Source: Deltaproteobacteria bacterium GWA2_38_16 | GTDB lineage: Bacteria; Bdellovibrionota; JACOXK01; 2-02-FULL-40-11 | Length of the DNA stretch: 64,000 bases | NCBI GenBank assembly: GCA_001797335.1 | Contig: MGPE01000001.1 | Location: forward strand, 101,775 to 165,774 | Direction: 5' to 3' | Shown here: positions 51,164 through 59,945 of the stretch, one piece after another | Layout of the letters: every line of letters starts with the position of its first letter | Position numbering within the stretch: position 1 is the stretch's first letter | Made by a program: the position numbers and the translations under genes | The notes under the pieces: generated by a model | Told to the model about the DNA's origin: nothing | The model's database searches: none | The model's input: only the letters and a program-made list of their open reading frames with translations

Positions 51164-53136
51164 GAGCATTTCATATAACCACAAGCCCGACAGAAGGTGC
51201 AACCCTCTTCATGCTCAAATGGAGTGTGGCATTCAGGACAAGTAAACTCTGAATCTTGAGAGGTTGCGGGTGTGGACTGAGATTTCCCTACATTGAGAGT
51301 AATTTGAATATTGCCCTGCTGATCTGGTTTTACAGTAAAGGTGGTTTCTTTGGCAGAAGTTAAAACCTGTGTTTCTGTTGAACGATCCCTAAAAACCGTA
51401 ATCCCTTTACATCTCAGTTCATAGGCCAAAAGATACGCTTTTCGAATATCATTAATCGTGGCTTCGTGTTTTAAGTTTACGGTTTTGGATACGGCACTAT
51501 CACTATATTTTTGAAAGAGTGCTTGCATTCGAATGTGCCACTCTGGGGAAATTTCATGGGCGGTGACACAGGATTCGGGATAAGTTTCAGGCAACTTTTC
51601 TCCTTCTAATACATGTCTTATAAATGATTTTGCAAAAATGGGTTCAATCCCACTGGAGCATCCTGCAATAATGCTTAAAGTTCCCGTGGGAGCAATGCTA
51701 GTGACCGTTGCATTTCTTAAAGGAGCCTTACCCTCTTTAAAATACGTAGACTCTTTAAAATTAGGGAAAGCCCCCCGCTCTTTGGCCAGTTCTTCAGAAG
51801 CTTCATGGGCTTTTTTATAGATAAAAGACATGAGCTCTTCTGAAAATTTTAAGGCTGCTTCACTATTGTAGGGGATATTCTTTTTAATAAGGACGTCGGC
51901 TAGCCCCATAATACCCAATCCAATTTTTCGATTGGCTCGGCTAATATCTTCAATTTTTTGTAATGGATAGTGATTAACCTCAATGACATTATCCAAGAAC
52001 CGCACCCCTAGTTTGGTAATTTCTTCAAGTCGATCCCAATCTACTTCCCCTCCCTTTAAAAATTTGTTGAGGTTAATGGATCCCAAATTACACGACTCAA
52101 AAGGTAAAAGAGGTTGCTCTCCACAGGGGTTTGTACTTTCGATAGGACCTAGGTGAGGAGTGGGATTATCTGAATTTACTCGGTCAATAAAAATAAGACC
52201 GGGATCTCCGGTTTTCCAAGCAGCTTTTACAATTTGATCAAAAAGAGATGTGGCTTTGAGCTCACCCCGCTTTACTGCTTCCATAAATTTTTCAGTAACG
52301 GCAACAGAAATATTAAAGTTAGTTAAACTTCCCGGAGTTTCTTTAGAGTGAATAAATTCGGAAATATCTGGGTGGTCGATATTTAAAATGGCCATGTTAG
52401 CACCGCGACGCGTGCCACCTTGTTTAATGGTATCGGTTATAGCATTAAAAATAGAAATAAAAGATAAAGGGCCACTAGAAACTCCTTGGGTGGATTGAAT
52501 AGGACTATGTTTGGGACGTAGTTTTGAGAAATTAAATCCTGTTCCTCCCCCAGACTTTTGAATAAGGGCCGTATTTTTTAATGTGTCAAAAATCGACTCC
52601 ATGGAATCTTCTATGGGAAGCACAAAACAAGCAGAGAGTTGCCCCAACTCTGTTCCTGCGTTCATGAGGGTTGGAGAATTGGGAAGAAATTCAAGTTGCG
52701 AGAGCATGTGATAAAACTTTTCTTCGATTTCATGATTGTCGGCAATGGCCCTAGCCACGCGTTCAAAAAGTTGCTCAGGAGTTTCAATAACCTCCCCTTT
52801 TTCATTTTTTTTAAGATAACGTTTTTCTAAAACAATCCTAGCGTTTTCGGTGAGCGTGACTTTGGGTTTAGAAGGAGCTTTTTTAATTTGGAAGTGATCA
52901 ATTTTAGAAGAAAGGAGGCGCTCTAAAAATTCCATTTGATTGGGACCTTTAAAGTGATCGAGTTCTTCTTCAAGTTGTTCGTAAAGGGCGTGCGCTTCAT
53001 TTAAATCAATTTCAATGCTTTTAATCAGATATTGAATAAATTTATCCCGATTCAGAGAGAACTTTGGACTGCGCTCTTTCGTGGATTCCCTATTCTTCTC
53101 TACAAAAGGTAAGGAGGTTTGAAATCCATACTTCAT
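51160..53136 (-). CDS. nrdJ: Vitamin B12-dependent (class II) ribonucleotide reductase
   Basis: Adenosylcobalamin-dependent reduction of ribonucleotides, independent of oxygen; 658 residues. [104 protein letters not shown] (NPCGE active site) and [20 protein letters not shown] are in order. The C-terminal domain ends in a [26 protein letters not shown] zinc/thiol region that re-reduces the active site. First gene of nrdJ-tmk-holB-metG. No B12 riboswitch fits: the leader is only about 14 bases. Confidence 0.96.
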   Translation of the reverse strand: MKYGFQTSLPFVEKNRESTKERSPKFSLNRDKFIQYLIKSIEIDLNEAHALYEQLEEELDHFKGPNQMEFLERLLSSKIDHFQIKKAPSKPKVTLTENARIVLEKRYLKKNEKGEVIETPEQLFERVARAIADNHEIEEKFYHMLSQLEFLPNSPTLMNAGTELGQLSACFVLPIEDSMESIFDTLKNTALIQKSGGGTGFNFSKLRPKHSPIQSTQGVSSGPLSFISIFNAITDTIKQGGTRRGANMAILNIDHPDISEFIHSKETPGSLTNFNISVAVTEKFMEAVKRGELKATSLFDQIVKAAWKTGDPGLIFIDRVNSDNPTPHLGPIESTNPCGEQPLLPFESCNLGSINLNKFLKGGEVDWDRLEEITKLGVRFLDNVIEVNHYPLQKIEDISRANRKIGLGIMGLADVLIKKNIPYNSEAALKFSEELMSFIYKKAHEASEELAKERGAFPNFKESTYFKEGKAPLRNATVTSIAPTGTLSIIAGCSSGIEPIFAKSFIRHVLEGEKLPETYPESCVTAHEISPEWHIRMQALFQKYSDSAVSKTVNLKHEATINDIRKAYLLAYELRCKGITVFRDRSTETQVLTSAKETTFTVKPDQQGNIQITLNVGKSQSTPATSQDSEFTCPECHTPFEHEEGCTFCRACGYMKCS

Positions 53137-53156
53137 ATAATACGCCTCTAAGCCTA

Positions 53157-53184
53157 ACTATAGTCCTCCTGAAAAAAACGTCAA
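53157..53184 (-). promoter_or_regulatory. Promoter of the nrdJ operon
   Basis: Minus strand TTGACG (53184-53179), a 16-base spacer, TATAGT (53162-53157); start about 53150. AGAGG follows before ATG 53136. Confidence 0.65.
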
Positions 53185-53208
53185 CCCCTTAATAACAAAG
53201 GGGTTTTT
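53183..53208 (+). terminator. Small hairpin with T-run facing the plus strand
   Basis: AACCCCTT (53183-53190) / AAGGGGTT (53198-53205) with a 7-base loop, then T to 53208. It is oriented to stop plus-strand transcripts. As no plus-strand gene lies just upstream, it may insulate the sigma-54 region from antisense reads of nrdJ. Confidence 0.5.
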
Positions 53209-53412
53209 ATGTGTTGTATAAAAAATAGTCAAATATCGAAGGTTTTTGGTTTTAAGGCTTAACCCATTGATTTTTAAGGCTATTTTAGGTGTGCATCTCA
53301 AGGTGAATTTGAGCTATGTCCAGATCCTGATCATTTGGGCAGATTAAAAAGAAAAAGAATGAATGCTCACAACCCGGTGATTTTATTACAAGAATAAAGT
53401 TTTTATTCCTCA
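53209..53412. other. Intergenic stretch upstream of the sigma-54 promoter
   Basis: No gene with a start. An open stretch of 39 codons at 53278-53397 (YFRCASQGEFELCPDPDHLG ... ending in TAA) has no ATG near its beginning and looks like a fragment. A sigma-54 promoter would need activator sites here; I see only a weak CTCAA-N7-TTGAG inverted repeat (about 53298-53314). Confidence 0.4.
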
Positions 53413-53428
53413 TGGCATGGCCCTTGCT
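53413..53428 (+). promoter_or_regulatory. Sigma-54-type promoter of the 53.5-59.9 kb cluster
   Basis: TGGCATGGCCCTTGCT matches the -24/-12 consensus TGGCACG-N4-TTGCW at all but one base, with GG (53414-53415) and GC (53426-53427) ten bases apart as required. The predicted start is about 53438-53440, which gives a leader of about 100 bases before ATG 53541. Confidence 0.75.
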
Positions 53429-53540
53429 TTATTTAAGAGTAAAGGTGTTGGGACGATTAGAAAACGATTAAAATAATTAGGTATCGAAAGCTCGAGTTAA
53501 AAGTTTATTTTAAATTTTGGTTTAGATTTTGGAGGTAGTT

Positions 53541-54884
53541 ATGTTGATGAAACTGAAGCTCACGTTCAATCCGGTAGTGATTAAAAAAATAATTATAATT
53601 TTATTGGCCATATTGATTGCATCAATTACGACCAGTTTTTCTTTTAATCTCAAGAAAGCATATGGTGGAACTCCTGAGGATATTTTGGTGAAAGAGTTAA
53701 TGGACAAAAAAGCTGAATTAGAAAAACTAAGTGCAAAACTTTCTGAATTTATTGAAAGAAGTAAAACAGCTACCCCTTCTGCAGACGATATGAGTGTTTT
53801 AGTAGCTGAGCTTAAAAGATTTCAATCTTTGTATCCTTCTAGAGCATTAGATGGACTTATTGAAGTTCTATCAGATAGAAAAGATACTTTTGATAGTGCA
53901 CTAAAAAGTGTTTTAGTAAATTATTTAGGTACTTTAATTGAAGATACTACAGAGCTTGATAAAAAAATTAAGTCCTATGGTGGAAATACGGCTAAAAAGC
54001 CTTGTGATCCCACAGATCCTAATTCCCCTTGTGCATTAAAGTCAGACCTTCTTGAACAAATTGCTGCGTTACAAAAAGTATTAGAAGCTAAGAATCAAGA
54101 AACCACTTCTTTAAAAGAAGCAGTGAGTGAGCTTAAAAAAGGCAATAAAGACTTGACAGAAAAAATGGGGAAAATAGAAAAAGACATGTTTGAAACTATT
54201 GTTCAGCTTCAAACTCAAATTACCCTTTCTTCGAGCTCTCCAGAGCAGATTGTAACTCAGTATCACGAACTTTCTAAAAAGTTCATGGGGCTCTTTCAAC
54301 TGGTTCGATCCATTAAAGTTTCTATTGGTCAGATGGATGAAAGAATTGAAGACATTAAAGAAGAGCTTACTAAAACAGACTTGTCTTCAGAAAAACGAGA
54401 AAAGCTAGAAAAAGAATTAAAATCACTGACAGCAGATCGAGATAAAGCTCAAAAAACATTTGATCAACTTGAAAAATCTTTTGCCATGCAAAAGTCAATG
54501 ATTACCGCGTTTAGAGCTCATATGGAACAAAACCAAATTGACCCTCAACTTTCGGGTCAGGGCAGAGGCGTTAGAGTAATAGGGCCTGATGGACAAGTTG
54601 TCATGCAACAACCTCCTGTGGCCACACAGCCTCAAGGCCAGAATCAAGGTCAAATGACCCAAGATGAATTCATTCGAAATATTGTCATGCAACAAGTGTT
54701 TGGAATTCAGCGATCTGTGAATAACTTTAACCAAGGGATTTCTGCCAATATGCCTCCTGCCCAAGTGCAACCCGCACCGGGAGCTAATCCTAATCGGCAG
54801 GCAGGCAATCGAGGCAGTAGCTCAATTTCAGCCGGTTCTAATGTACCCAGAGGCAATAGCCTGATGGATTTAATCCAATTTTAA
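53541..54884 (+). CDS. Exported coiled-coil protein, first gene of a sigma-54-driven cluster
   Basis: Protein of 447 residues from ATG 53541 (GGAGG five bases upstream). Signal segment 14-37 (KKIIIILLAILIASITTSFSF) ends in K-A-Y-G at 39-42. Then come a helical region, a short hinge with two cysteines (CDPTDPNSPC), coiled coils about 170-350 (LLEQIAALQKVLEAKNQETT; REKLEKELKSLTADRDKAQK), and a disordered Gln/Pro/Asn/Gly tail with MTQDEFIRNIVMQQVFGIQR. It ends NSLMDLIQF. No family recognised. The stop is 46 bases before the next start, and the layout resembles that protein. Probably periplasmic or surface structural protein; inference. Confidence 0.75.
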   Translation: MLMKLKLTFNPVVIKKIIIILLAILIASITTSFSFNLKKAYGGTPEDILVKELMDKKAELEKLSAKLSEFIERSKTATPSADDMSVLVAELKRFQSLYPSRALDGLIEVLSDRKDTFDSALKSVLVNYLGTLIEDTTELDKKIKSYGGNTAKKPCDPTDPNSPCALKSDLLEQIAALQKVLEAKNQETTSLKEAVSELKKGNKDLTEKMGKIEKDMFETIVQLQTQITLSSSSPEQIVTQYHELSKKFMGLFQLVRSIKVSIGQMDERIEDIKEELTKTDLSSEKREKLEKELKSLTADRDKAQKTFDQLEKSFAMQKSMITAFRAHMEQNQIDPQLSGQGRGVRVIGPDGQVVMQQPPVATQPQGQNQGQMTQDEFIRNIVMQQVFGIQRSVNNFNQGISANMPPAQVQPAPGANPNRQAGNRGSSSISAGSNVPRGNSLMDLIQF

Positions 54885-54930
54885 TGTGGAGATGGAAATG
54901 ACAGATGAGAAAATGGAAAGGGAGAAGACA

Positions 54931-56238
54931 ATGAAAACGATGGTTATAAAAATGGTAGTGGTGATGGTAATTTTTGGTGGGGCATTTACCCTCAAGAATT
55001 TCACAAATTTTGTCGATAAGGCATATGGTGATGGAGAAGCTCCTACAATCGATAGAGCGGCACTTGTAGATGAAGCTGTTCAGTTGATTGGGAAGGTACA
55101 AGAGTATGAGAGACAACGAGGTGCTTTAGATGCCATTATTGCTCGCACCAATATTTCTCATAGTACAAGAGGATTAACGATGAAAGAAAAACATGAGCTT
55201 ATTAAAAGTAATGCTCAAGTACTTTTAGATAAAATTGAAGCTTTTATGAGGAAAGTTCATGATGCTCATATGGTAGAAATAGAAGCAACGTTGCGTTCAA
55301 AAAAGGAGAGCTTAACAGGGGATCTCCGAGGGCAAGATGAACTTATTGAAAAAGCATTAAAAGAATTATTAACAGAATGGGCCAGTGCTGCCGATGAAAG
55401 TACATGCCCGGATCCAGGTGCGGTAACTCCAGAGCCTAAGAAACCCGTGGTTACTGAAGCAGATGATGCGGATAAATATATTGAAGCTGCTCTGTGGGAA
55501 GAGGTTTTAGAAAACTTAGAACCCGATTTTTCTGCCGAACTGAGCCGAGAAGAACTTAAAGAATTAAAAACAGATATCACTAAAGCTGTGGCTGAGTTTG
55601 TGGAAACCTATGTTGCTCAATATCAAGCACGCATTGATAGTCCCTTTGCGTTTATTGATAGCCGCGATGAGAAAGATCAAAGGCTTTACTATAATCCAGA
55701 TAGACAGCTTCGAAAAGTTGCTCGAAAAATTAAAGAGTTAGAAGCCGCTCTTAAAGTCGAAGGGTTAAGTACAACCGATGCCAATAAATTACGACTTGAA
55801 CTCTTTACAGCTAAGCAACTCAAATCTTACTTTGAAAAATATATTCGAGGAGTCAATACCCATACTTCGGGAGAAGAAGATGCTTCTGTTCCTTCCGGCG
55901 GTGGGATTGACCAAGAAACCATGGCCATGCTCATGCTCTTAAATAGCCAAGGGATGTTATCTCAAGAAGAAATGCAGATGCTTCTTATGGGCGGTGGAGC
56001 AGGAAGTTCTTCTAAACCTAAAACAGGGTTTGGAATTAAACTGGGGAGCACCCCCTGGGGTGGAGTAGACGTTGGGTTTGATTATAATAATCAAGATTAT
56101 GGAATGAGTATGGGCGGAACTTTTGGAAATGAATATCGTGGATTTCCAGGAATGCCTGGTGGAATGCCCGGAATGATGGGGCCTGGATTTAATCCAGCAG
56201 ATCCCTACTCAGATCCAAGTATGTGGTTTAGACGGTAA
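54931..56238 (+). CDS. Exported helical protein with a Met/Gly-rich tail, second gene of the cluster
   Basis: Protein of 435 residues from ATG 54931 (AGGGAG six bases upstream; an earlier ATG at 54898 has GGAG and is possible). Signal MKTMVIKMVVVMVIFGGAFT..., ending in K-A-Y-G at 30-33 as in the preceding protein. Helical segments, a C-P-D-P...PEPKKP hinge about 160, a second helical region (LSREELKELKTDITKAVAEF; LRKVARKIKELEAALK), a Met-rich amphipathic stretch (METMAMLMLL-like, MLSQEEMQMLLMGGG), then a Gly/Met/Pro tail (FPGMPGGMPGMMGPGF) ending SMWFRR. No known family. It shares the plan of the first protein. Confidence 0.75.
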   Translation: MKTMVIKMVVVMVIFGGAFTLKNFTNFVDKAYGDGEAPTIDRAALVDEAVQLIGKVQEYERQRGALDAIIARTNISHSTRGLTMKEKHELIKSNAQVLLDKIEAFMRKVHDAHMVEIEATLRSKKESLTGDLRGQDELIEKALKELLTEWASAADESTCPDPGAVTPEPKKPVVTEADDADKYIEAALWEEVLENLEPDFSAELSREELKELKTDITKAVAEFVETYVAQYQARIDSPFAFIDSRDEKDQRLYYNPDRQLRKVARKIKELEAALKVEGLSTTDANKLRLELFTAKQLKSYFEKYIRGVNTHTSGEEDASVPSGGGIDQETMAMLMLLNSQGMLSQEEMQMLLMGGGAGSSSKPKTGFGIKLGSTPWGGVDVGFDYNNQDYGMSMGGTFGNEYRGFPGMPGGMPGMMGPGFNPADPYSDPSMWFRR

Positions 56239-56253
56239 GTAAAGATTTAGAGT

Positions 56254-56296
56254 GTTTGGGGCCTTTTCGCTCTGGCCTTCGGAAAAGGTCTCAAAC
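56254..56296 (+). promoter_or_regulatory. Strong hairpin between the second and third cluster genes
   Basis: Fifteen-base stem GTTTGGGGCCTTTTC (56254-56268) / GAAAAGGTCTCAAAC (56282-56296), two G-T pairs, 13-base loop, no T-run. It may be an mRNA processing or stability element, or a weak attenuator lowering expression of the third gene. Confidence 0.55.
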
Positions 56297-56417
56297 ATTC
56301 TAGTAGTAGTTCAAGCTCAAGTTCACGTTGGAAGTGCGTTTTTGGTAGTAACTTGAATCTCGTGCCGAAGACTGTAATTTAGAAAAAGTATGGTATAATT
56401 AAAGGAGTTATATCCTT

Positions 56418-59400
56418 ATGAAGAACGTATTATGTAAGTCTGCCTGGGTGTATGTTTTTGTATTTACTCTGTGTATTAGCTTATCTTCTGTTAAAGGAGA
56501 GGAGCCAACAGCTCCTCCCAGGCCTGGCGATCCTACCTTCATAGGACCAACTCAGACAGATCCAGCGCCTGCAACACCTGCTCCTGCACCTGCTGGTGCG
56601 ACAATAAATCTACCACCCGGATCGACAGTTACAGTGACTGTTCCTGGGGGACAACCAGCTCAGCCACCAACTCAACCACCCGTTCAAACACCTGCACCCG
56701 AACCCCCTGCTCCTGCAGCAACTCCAGCGCCCACACCACCTGAAGTTACTCACTATCAGGTCCCTCGCTCAGGGTTTAATTCAGCTACCGAAGGCACACT
56801 CCTTCACCAACAGAATGCTTCGAGAAGACGTATTTATGATTTAAGAATAACCTTAGGGACATTACAACAAGAACTGATGAAACGAAGACATGATGCTCAA
56901 CGTCTTCCCAAAGGAAGTTCTGCACAAAAAGCCGCAGAAATTGCAGCCCAAAAAGCACAAGAACAAGTTGCCTTGACCAAAAAGGAATTACAACAAACTC
57001 AACAAAATTTTTCTAACCAACGCCAACAGCTTGCTCAATTAGGAAAAAGAGCTCCGGCCATTGCACAAGATGCAGAAAGAATAAATGTCATTAATCGAGA
57101 TCAAGTCGTGGGAAATATGATTGCCCGCATTCCACCAGGAAGTAATGGTGTGGGTGCCTTAAAAGCCGGTGAGTTACCCCAGGATATAAGTGAAGTACAA
57201 GAAGCATTTAATGAAGATCAGGCAGATATAACTGCCCTTCGAGATGCTTCTGGAACCCTAGCCTATCTTTCTCAATTAGATCCCAGTCAGTTAGAAAATA
57301 ATATAGATCTCATTAATAACGCCTTACGGGGAGTTCCTGAATTTGATACGGAGTTAAGGGCTTCTTTAACCTCTCTTAAAAATATTGCTGAACAAAGAAA
57401 AGAATCTAATCAGAGAGAAAGGCGAGAGGTTAAACCCTTGGAACATTTTGTAGAGATGGATACGCGCTCTATTTTAAGATTGAGCAAAGAAGATTTAGCT
57501 AAATATTTAAGAAGGGCTGGCAAAGATGATACTTCTATTGAAGTAACTTTGTCAGAATTGGAGAGTGGAGGTTTTTGGTCAGATGTATCAGGAGATTATA
57601 GTCGTCGTACAAAAGCTGCAGAGCAATTAAGACAAGATGTGGGCGGAGAATTAAATCAACGAAAACGAAGAATGAGAGAGGAAAAAGCAGCACAGGATTC
57701 CCAGTTTAATCGCAATTTAGGAGAAAGTTTTACAATGGCCAATGCAGAGACAGAAGCTATTCAAGCGAATATCTCCCAAAGCTTAAATGAAATACGACAA
57801 GAAATCGCTAATCAACAACAAATCCTAAATAATACTAAAGATGACGAGGTAGCTACTGCAGCCAGTCATCAATTGGAAATATTAAGAGGAAGAGAAGGGC
57901 CATTGATGGTGGCGCTACAGGCGGCATCCGATCGGCCAGATGAAAGACTTTTAGCAAATAATGGATATGTAGAGGGAGAACCGCCGGTGAATAATCGTAT
58001 TGCTCAAGTGGATGCCGAAGAAGATATTTTAGCAGGAACCCAAAAAATGAAAGCAGCGGGAGAATCCCAAGAAGCCATTGAACGATGGCAAGAGGGGATG
58101 CGTATTGCCACAGCCCCGGAGGCGGAGGATGCGGGAAGTTGTTTTTGGAGCAATCTTGGAGGGGGTGTTGCAAATGTATTATGGCGTCATGAATGGAGTG
58201 TAACTGGTATTCTTGGAAAGGGTGTTGGGTTATTTGGAAAAGGAGTTGGGTTGATAGGAGATGTGTTTGGAGGAATTGGAAGTTTCTTTACCACACCGGT
58301 AAAACAAGGACTTTTTGCCACATTTTCAGCATTGGCCCAATATCAATATACCCAAAAAGGAAGCCAAAACGAAAACACCCAAATTTATCGAGGGTTGGCC
58401 ACGGCCTTAGGACTCAATATGGCGGTTCAAGGTGAAATGCCTGCCGGTATGGAAAAATTTGTAGATCCCCTAGAGCCTTTTAAAAGAGATCCCCTGGCCA
58501 TGCAAGATATGATTGCGGGACAAGATCGCATTTTGTCTGAAGTCTTAACGATTGGTGGAAATCCATCCGCTCCGGGAGGATATCCTTATGGAACCAGCGA
58601 CAGACTTCAATCTGTTCTTCAAGGAGCCGGTCCTGGCTCTCCGAGATTTCCAGCATCGGCGAGTTCTGGTTTTCCAGGAGTGTTTGATCCCAATTTTCAA
58701 AATTTTTCTGGCCAAGCTTATAATGGATTTCCTCCTCAAGCCAATATTCCTGTCGGAGGGGCTTATTTAAATCCACAAGCCGGTTCTCAAAGTCCCTTTT
58801 ATTCAGGCAGTGGCCTTGCGTCGGTTACGCGGACTACGGCTAAGCCTTCTTTAGCTAAGCAAGGACTAGCAGGATTGGTGGCAGCAACGGCGGTTGAAAG
58901 AAGTGGTGTCCAAAATTATCGTCAGCAATTAGAAGATGTGAATCCTCCTGATAATTCCATGGTGAGTATCGTCGGAGAAGTGGATCGACTGGCCGCGCGT
59001 AATCGAGAATTAAGAAATCGAGGACTCACTCTTTCTCAAATAGAAGAACAACAAAATGCAAGTTACATTAATAACACAATTGTTCGTCAGCAAGCCAGAA
59101 TTGCAGAACAGATTCAAAAGCTATCAAATATTAATATGCGCATTTGGGAAAAATCCCAGGAATTTAGAAAGCATGATATTCAAATTCAAAGAGATGACGA
59201 TGGGCTCATGATTGGTTCAAGGCGAGACTGGTCTCAAAATATGGAAGCCAGAAATGCATCTTTGATTGAACTCACCAAACTTCGGGATGAAAGAGCAGCA
59301 GCCTTAGAAGCCATTGCCTTTATTCGAGCTAATCCCATGCTTTTTGAACGGATGCTGGCCCAGCAACCCCAAGTTCCACAGCCTAAAAATAATCCTCAGC

Positions 59401-59945
59401 AACCTCAAGAACTAACCCCTTTTGGTTTTCTGATGATTCGACCCCTCTGGGCGGCTGAAGAACTAAACGTAACACTGGCCTTAGATCCAAATTGGAAAGC
59501 CATGGTTCAAGAAGAAAAACAGTTGGTTCAAAAAGAATTGGCTGAGAATCAGAAAAAATTAGAAGCCTTAAAGCCAGAGCTTAAAAAATTAGTAGAGCTC
59601 GATCCCAGAGGCGTTCATGAAATTAATGTGCCGATTCTCCAGAATGAAGAACTCAATATGAAAGCCATTGCCCTTCAGGCGCATCAAAATTTAGAAAAAC
59701 TTAAAAAAGCTGAAGGTAAGATAAAAGACGATACAACAATCAGCGTTCAAGAAAAAGAAGAAACATTGGCGCATATTAAAGAGTATCGTTTTATATTGAC
59801 AGATCTTCTAAAAGAGTCCAAACAATGTGCGAATGAATTGGCTCAAGTTGAAAGATTGCAACGACAAAAACGAGAACAATTTGAAATATTTCATCATTTT
59901 AGAGAAATTGGACAAAAACGGTTAGAAGAATTTTCCTCTTTATGA
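56418..59945 (+). CDS. Very large exported Pro-rich and coiled-coil protein, third gene of the cluster
   Basis: Protein of 1175 residues, ATG with AGGAG ten bases upstream. Signal peptide 1-27; Pro/Ala/Gln-rich low-complexity segment about 29-112 (PAPATPAPAPAG); helical, Gln/Arg-rich coiled coils about 125-555. A Gly-rich hydrophobic stretch about 571-640 follows (WSVTGILGKGVGLFGKGVGL, IGDVFGGIGSFFTTPVKQGL), then a Gly/Pro/Ser-rich region about 700-800, more helices, a second hydrophobic patch near 1002 (FGFLMIRPLWAAEELNV), and a C-terminal coiled coil. No catalytic motif or family recognised. The end overlaps ilvA by four bases, which ties that gene to the same transcript. A surface or envelope-spanning structural role is a guess. 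Confidence 0.78.
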   Translation: MKNVLCKSAWVYVFVFTLCISLSSVKGEEPTAPPRPGDPTFIGPTQTDPAPATPAPAPAGATINLPPGSTVTVTVPGGQPAQPPTQPPVQTPAPEPPAPAATPAPTPPEVTHYQVPRSGFNSATEGTLLHQQNASRRRIYDLRITLGTLQQELMKRRHDAQRLPKGSSAQKAAEIAAQKAQEQVALTKKELQQTQQNFSNQRQQLAQLGKRAPAIAQDAERINVINRDQVVGNMIARIPPGSNGVGALKAGELPQDISEVQEAFNEDQADITALRDASGTLAYLSQLDPSQLENNIDLINNALRGVPEFDTELRASLTSLKNIAEQRKESNQRERREVKPLEHFVEMDTRSILRLSKEDLAKYLRRAGKDDTSIEVTLSELESGGFWSDVSGDYSRRTKAAEQLRQDVGGELNQRKRRMREEKAAQDSQFNRNLGESFTMANAETEAIQANISQSLNEIRQEIANQQQILNNTKDDEVATAASHQLEILRGREGPLMVALQAASDRPDERLLANNGYVEGEPPVNNRIAQVDAEEDILAGTQKMKAAGESQEAIERWQEGMRIATAPEAEDAGSCFWSNLGGGVANVLWRHEWSVTGILGKGVGLFGKGVGLIGDVFGGIGSFFTTPVKQGLFATFSALAQYQYTQKGSQNENTQIYRGLATALGLNMAVQGEMPAGMEKFVDPLEPFKRDPLAMQDMIAGQDRILSEVLTIGGNPSAPGGYPYGTSDRLQSVLQGAGPGSPRFPASASSGFPGVFDPNFQNFSGQAYNGFPPQANIPVGGAYLNPQAGSQSPFYSGSGLASVTRTTAKPSLAKQGLAGLVAATAVERSGVQNYRQQLEDVNPPDNSMVSIVGEVDRLAARNRELRNRGLTLSQIEEQQNASYINNTIVRQQARIAEQIQKLSNINMRIWEKSQEFRKHDIQIQRDDDGLMIGSRRDWSQNMEARNASLIELTKLRDERAAALEAIAFIRANPMLFERMLAQQPQVPQPKNNPQQPQELTPFGFLMIRPLWAAEELNVTLALDPNWKAMVQEEKQLVQKELAENQKKLEALKPELKKLVELDPRGVHEINVPILQNEELNMKAIALQAHQNLEKLKKAEGKIKDDTTISVQEKEETLAHIKEYRFILTDLLKESKQCANELAQVERLQRQKREQFEIFHHFREIGQKRLEEFSSL

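Noticed and set aside
51160-53160. B12 riboswitch for nrdJ
   Set aside because: The promoter leaves only about 14 bases of leader, too short for a cobalamin riboswitch.
53183-53208. Terminator for nrdJ
   Set aside because: It is at the 5' side of nrdJ and its T-run faces the opposite strand.
54495-55116. Antisense open frames within the coiled-coil cluster
   Set aside because: Histidine- and leucine-rich shadows of Met/Gln-rich coding sequence; no ribosome site.
56391-56399. Internal TGGTATAAT promoter for the 1175-residue gene
   Set aside because: No -35 box, and a start at about 56406 would lie inside the AGGAG site that the gene needs.
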